From positions 1 to 55,894 of the forward strand of contig VGHR01000004.1 in the NCBI GenBank assembly GCA_016868205.1: a stretch of 55,894 nucleotides of DNA. Reading direction: 5' to 3'. The position numbers were made by a program, and so were the translations under genes. This document shows, one piece after another, positions 53,914-55,894 of the stretch. Each line of letters starts with the position of its first letter. Within the stretch, counting starts at the first letter, position 1. The stretch comes from Betaproteobacteria bacterium (GTDB lineage: Bacteria > Pseudomonadota > Gammaproteobacteria > Burkholderiales > Burkholderiaceae_C). The notes beneath the pieces were generated by a model that was not told where the DNA came from, made no database searches, and saw nothing but the letters and a program-made list of their open reading frames with translations.

Positions 53914-55472
53914 ACGCGATCAATCTCCTTGAAAGCCAGAGTCTGGCCAGTATCACCCAGCGTCCGCATGCGATCGTGATCGGCAGTGGCTTTGGCGGGC
54001 TGGCAGCGGCTATTCGCCTGCAGTTGCGCGGCTGGCAGGTCACAGTGCTTGAGAAGCTCGATGCCCCGGGGGGCCGGGCTTATGTGCATCGAGTTGACGG
54101 TCATGTGTTCGACGCTGGCCCGACCATCATCACGGTACCGGCGCTGCTGGAGGAGTTGTGGCAACTGGCTGGGCGGCGACTTGCCGATGAGGTCACCCTC
54201 AAGCGGCTGGACCCCTTCTACCGCATCCGTTTTGACGACGGCGATCACTTCGACTACAGCGGCGATATCGATCGAATGCGCGCTGAGGTGCGGCGCATCA
54301 GTCCCGCCGATGCCCCCGGCTTTGAGAATTTCATGCGCGAGGCCGACGACTGCCATCAACGCGGCTTTGAAGTGCTCGGCACCAAGCCCTTCAATACGGT
54401 GGGCGACTTGCTGCAGGCCGTCCCATCTATCGCCCGGATGCGGGGTTGGCGCAGCCTGCACCAAATGGTGGCCGGACATCTCAAGCATCCCAAGCTGCGC
54501 ATGGCCATGAGCTTGCAAAGCCTGCTCATCGGCGGCAATCCTTACTCGGTAACCTGTGTCTACAGTCTGGTCAATGCCTTGGAGCGGCAGTTCGGGGTGC
54601 ATTGGACCATGGGGGGCACGGGCTCGCTCATTTCCGCCATGACGGGTCTGCTGCGCAGTCTGGGCGGACAACTGCGCTGCCAGGCCGAGGTGCGTCGCAT
54701 CAATGTCGAAGGCGGTCGAGTCAGCGGTATCACCCTGGCTGGCGGCCAGAGCCTGCCGGCCGATATCGTGGTGTCCAATGCCGATGCGGCCTGGACCTAC
54801 CTCCATCTGATCGATCCGCAGTGGCGGCGCAGCTGGCCGGATCGCCGTATCGAGCGCGGGCGTTACTCGATGAGCCTGTTCGTCTGGTACTTCGGCACCG
54901 ATCTTCGCTACGAAGAGGTTCCGCATCACATGATGGTATTGGGCCCGCGTTACAAGGAGCTGCTCGACGATATCTTTCGCAAGCACCGGCTGGCCAGCGA
55001 TTTCAGTCTCTACCTGCACCGGCCCACCGCCACCGACCCGTCGATGGCACCGCCGGGCTGCGACACCTTTTATGTTCTTTCACCGGTGCCGCACCTCGAC
55101 AGCGGGACCGACTGGCGCGCCCAGGCCGAGCCCTACCGACAGGCGGTGGCCCAGGCTCTGGAGCGCACTGTCTTACCCGGTTTAAGCCGTCATTTGCGCG
55201 CGTCACTGATGACAACGCCGCTGGACTTTCAGGATCGATTGCTGTCCTACAAAGGAGCGGCCTTCGGGCTAGAGCCTTTGCTGCTGCAAAGTGCGTATTT
55301 TAGGCCGCACAACCGCAGCGAGGACCTGCCTGGGCTGTTCATGGTCGGTGCTAGTACCCATCCGGGCGCCGGTGTGCCGGGGGTGCTGATGTCGGCCAAG
55401 GCGCTCGATCAGGTGGTGCCCGATGCGGCGTTGTATCGTCAGCGTGGCCTGGCCGCCTTGGTGGGGGACTGA
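53910..55472 (+). CDS. crtI: Phytoene desaturase (CrtI family)
   Basis: A 520-residue flavoprotein starting at GTG 53910 in the puhE stop. The FAD motif AIVIGSGFGGLAAAIRLQLRG is at the N-terminus, followed by VLEKLDAPGGRAY. The C-terminal signature GLFMVGASTHPGAGVPGVLMSAKAL is diagnostic of CrtI-type carotenoid desaturases. It converts phytoene to neurosporene or lycopene. It ends exactly one codon boundary before crtB. The catalytic step number (three or four desaturations) cannot be told from sequence. Confidence 0.94.
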   Translation: MNAINLLESQSLASITQRPHAIVIGSGFGGLAAAIRLQLRGWQVTVLEKLDAPGGRAYVHRVDGHVFDAGPTIITVPALLEELWQLAGRRLADEVTLKRLDPFYRIRFDDGDHFDYSGDIDRMRAEVRRISPADAPGFENFMREADDCHQRGFEVLGTKPFNTVGDLLQAVPSIARMRGWRSLHQMVAGHLKHPKLRMAMSLQSLLIGGNPYSVTCVYSLVNALERQFGVHWTMGGTGSLISAMTGLLRSLGGQLRCQAEVRRINVEGGRVSGITLAGGQSLPADIVVSNADAAWTYLHLIDPQWRRSWPDRRIERGRYSMSLFVWYFGTDLRYEEVPHHMMVLGPRYKELLDDIFRKHRLASDFSLYLHRPTATDPSMAPPGCDTFYVLSPVPHLDSGTDWRAQAEPYRQAVAQALERTVLPGLSRHLRASLMTTPLDFQDRLLSYKGAAFGLEPLLLQSAYFRPHNRSEDLPGLFMVGASTHPGAGVPGVLMSAKALDQVVPDAALYRQRGLAALVGD

Positions 55473-55894
55473 ATGCTGATGCCTACCGCCCAAACGATTG
55501 CGCTGCGTCGTCAGCAGGATTTGCAGGCCTGCGTGGAATTGATGCGCGGTGGCTCACGCAGCTTCTTTGCTGCCAGCCGTCTACTGCCGGCCCGCATGCG
55601 GGCGGCCAGTATTGCCCTGTACGCCTTCTGTCGCGTGGCCGATGACTTGGTGGACCAGGCCCAAGAGCGCGGTGACGATGCCCGTCGGAGCCTTGAGGAG
55701 CTGAGTCAGCGGCTCGACGCCATCTACCAGGGCAAGCCCTGGTCCCATGTGGAGGATCGGGCCCTGGCCGTGGTGGTGCATGAACATCAGTTGCCGCGGG
55801 GCTTGCTCGAGGCTCTGCTGGAGGGTTTTGCCTGGGACGCGCAGGGGCGCACTTACGACTCGATGGATGAGCTGCAAGCCTATGCCGCGCGTGT
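55473..55894 (+). CDS. crtB: Phytoene synthase, 3' end outside the window
   Basis: The gene starts at ATG 55473, immediately after the crtI stop; 140 codons are visible before the window ends. SYxFFAAS-type GSRSFFAASRLLPARMRAASIALYAF and the aspartate motif CRVADDLVDQ (first DxxxD of squalene/phytoene synthases) are clear, followed by GFAWDAQGRTYDSMDELQAYAA. It condenses two geranylgeranyl diphosphates to phytoene. An ATG two codons later (55479) is an alternative start. Confidence 0.93.
   Translation, partial: MLMPTAQTIALRRQQDLQACVELMRGGSRSFFAASRLLPARMRAASIALYAFCRVADDLVDQAQERGDDARRSLEELSQRLDAIYQGKPWSHVEDRALAVVVHEHQLPRGLLEALLEGFAWDAQGRTYDSMDELQAYAAR

Overview
The window is about 56 kb of GC-rich DNA, almost fully coding. 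It looks like the chromosome of a photosynthetic (or facultatively aerobic anoxygenic) betaproteobacterium, most likely of the order Burkholderiales. The basis is gene content: a PhaR-type PHA regulator, a BPSS1780-family membrane protein, an APH-fold homoserine kinase, an xseB-ispA-dxs operon, and a purple-bacterial photosynthesis gene cluster with both AcsF and the dark-operative reductase BchLNB. No mobile element, CRISPR array, rRNA or tRNA was seen.

Left part (1-33.4 kb): mostly housekeeping and accessory metabolism. In order: a bactofilin/M23 peptidase pair (cell shape); an Asp/Glu-racemase-family protein with a FAD monooxygenase; a MASE1-like membrane protein; a DEAD-box RNA helicase behind a long leader with several hairpins; phaR; an EctD-like dioxygenase with a SAF-domain dehydrogenase; an alpha/beta hydrolase; guaC; uvrD; a BPSS1780/thrB/DUF2782 group; polA; a Tat-signal dienelactone hydrolase; a ZIP transporter; a DUF4142 gene broken by an in-frame TAA; a Rieske oxygenase/EamA/sulfurtransferase operon; xseB-ispA-dxs (isoprenoid precursors); a three-gene copper-handling cassette (DUF2946, YcnI, PCu(A)C); and a complete form II CO-dehydrogenase-like molybdenum hydroxylase (S-L-M order).

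Right part (33.5-55.9 kb): the photosynthesis cluster. Two leftward groups are bchG-(PucC-like)-bchP and ppaA/aerR-ppsR. One rightward superoperon is bchF-bchN-bchB-bchH-bchL-bchM-lhaA-puhA-puhB-puhC-acsF-puhE-crtI-crtB, with crtB cut by the window edge. Many junctions in it are stop/start overlaps. A perfect PpsR palindrome (TGT-N12-ACA) lies over the -35 of the bchG promoter. A compound PpsR-type site lies over the -35 (TTGACA, 17 bp, TAAATT) of the bchF promoter. Pigment synthesis is therefore probably repressed by the PpsR encoded between these promoters, with PpaA/AerR as cobalamin-dependent antagonist.

How the genes work together: Dxs and IspA supply isoprenoid diphosphates. CrtB and CrtI start carotenoid synthesis. 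BchH, BchM, AcsF, BchLNB, BchF, BchG and BchP carry the Mg-tetrapyrrole to esterified, phytylated bacteriochlorophyll. LhaA and the PucC-like protein support antenna assembly, and PuhA-C and PuhE the reaction centre. The puf genes, bchCXYZ, bchD/I and late crt genes are not in the window. Starts given here were often moved inward from the longest open frame using family N-termini and Shine-Dalgarno spacing; this is stated per gene.
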